Source: Betaproteobacteria bacterium (lineage in GTDB: Bacteria > Pseudomonadota > Gammaproteobacteria > Burkholderiales > Usitatibacteraceae). Taken from it: a stretch of 6,680 bases of DNA. A program made the position numbers and the translations under genes. Below are positions 6,209 to 6,680 of the stretch, one piece after another. Under the pieces are notes generated by a model, which saw only the letters and a list, made by a program, of their open reading frames with translations, was not told the origin of the DNA and searched no databases. The first letter of the stretch is position 1. Each line of letters opens with the position of its first letter. The stretch is from assembly GCA_012274175.1 (NCBI GenBank), contig JAAOZZ010000230.1, positions 1 to 6,680 of the forward strand, read 5' to 3'.

Positions 6209-6680
6209 TCAGAGGTTGAGGGCGAAGGCCTGGTCGCAGCGGCGGGCGTGGCAGGGGCGCGCGACGGGGGTGAAGCCGGCGCGGCCGTAGAGCGCGATCG
6301 CGTCCTCGAGGACGGAGGCGGTCTCCAGCTCGATGCGGCCCATGCCGCGACCGCGGGCGAAGGCGAGGGCGCGCGCGAGAAGCCGCGAGCCGAGTCCCTG
6401 GCCGCGGGAGCCCGCGGCGACATACATCTTGCGCAACTCGCACGTCCCGGCCTCGAGGGAGCGCACGCCGCAGCATCCGGCGAGGCGCCCGTCGACCGCG
6501 AACACCCCGTCGAATGTGCCGCCGCGCCGGAAGTATCCGGCATCGAGGTCGGCGAGATCGGCATCGGTGCCGTCGGGATCGGGCGCGAGGCGGTATTCGC
6601 GCAGCACCCCCTCGACCAGGGCGCGGATGGCCGGCAGGTCCGCGTTCGTGGCGGGACGGCTGAGGTGGCCGCCGCAGCCC
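6209..6680 (-). CDS. GNAT-family N-acetyltransferase (5' end beyond the window)
   Basis: The reading frame is open from the stop at 6209 to the right edge, about 157 residues. GNAT enzymes transfer an acetyl group from acetyl-CoA to an amine; the acceptor here is unknown. Motif A is clear: RKMYVAAGSRGQGLGSRLL, with the acetyl-CoA-binding RGQGLG at 6389-6406, followed by the helix and strand IELETASV and the C-terminal IALYGRAGFTPV typical of the fold. The upstream part reads RPATNADLPAIRALVEGVLREY, the usual first strand and helix of the fold, so the GTG at 6607 is not the true start. No ATG, GTG or TTG lies in frame between there and the edge, so the start is outside the window. The gene converges on yhiN across the long hairpin. 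It resembles small cytoplasmic GNATs of about 160 residues; no specific substrate class is claimed. Confidence 0.85.
   Translation of the reverse strand, partial: GCGGHLSRPATNADLPAIRALVEGVLREYRLAPDPDGTDADLADLDAGYFRRGGTFDGVFAVDGRLAGCCGVRSLEAGTCELRKMYVAAGSRGQGLGSRLLARALAFARGRGMGRIELETASVLEDAIALYGRAGFTPVARPCHARRCDQAFALNL

Noticed and set aside
6153..6607. Other minus-strand frames across the hairpin, including two with similar ends (KGVRLLFRP...EKVT)
   Set aside because: The shared ending arises because both frames read through the inverted-repeat arms; neither has a domain, and the GNAT frame explains the region.
1..6680. Search for CRISPR arrays, tRNA, rRNA, tandem repeats, riboswitches and insertion-sequence ends
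   Set aside because: No regularly spaced repeats, cloverleaf-like sequence or transposase gene were seen by eye; a covariance-model scan could still reveal a small RNA in the 4773-4943 gap.

Overview
The window is about 68-70% G+C and densely coded, with arginine/alanine-rich proteins, short gaps and strong third-position GC. Together with the protein families present (an MlaF-like ATPase, a close YhiN-type flavoprotein, a bacterial Yip1-domain protein) and a palindromic GGGGTCAGGTTAC-type intergenic repeat, this suggests a proteobacterial chromosome, most likely a betaproteobacterium. That placement is inferred from style and family resemblance; no rRNA or other marker gene is present. I see no phage, integrase, CRISPR, tRNA or complete insertion sequence.

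Layout from left to right. (1) The N-terminal part of an ABC-transporter ATPase of the MlaF (phospholipid import) type runs off the left edge on the minus strand. (2) Divergent from it, with only 42 bp between the starts, is a plus-strand two-gene unit: a secreted metallo-beta-lactamase-fold hydrolase, then 10 bp later a Yip1-type membrane protein with a soluble C-terminal domain. (3) A GC-rich hairpin separates this unit from a convergent minus-strand pair: a trypsin-like (S1C-type) serine protease whose stop codon overlaps by one base the start of an FHA-domain five-helix membrane protein. (4) A 171-bp divergent intergenic region with two short inverted repeats separates the protease from a plus-strand YhiN/RdsA-type flavoprotein, which appears to start at TTG. 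(5) A long perfect hairpin, a REP-like element that can also act as a two-way terminator, lies between the flavoprotein and a convergent minus-strand GNAT acetyltransferase that runs off the right edge.

Nothing in the window proves a new system. The most unusual unit is the translationally coupled pair of a periplasmic protease (no PDZ domain, an unrecognised four-cysteine C-terminal domain) and an inner-membrane FHA protein whose phosphopeptide-contact serine is replaced by alanine. The topology suggests a cytoplasmic sensing module paired with a periplasmic proteolytic one, but their cooperation is inferred from gene order only. The remaining genes look like ordinary chromosomal housekeeping or accessory functions.
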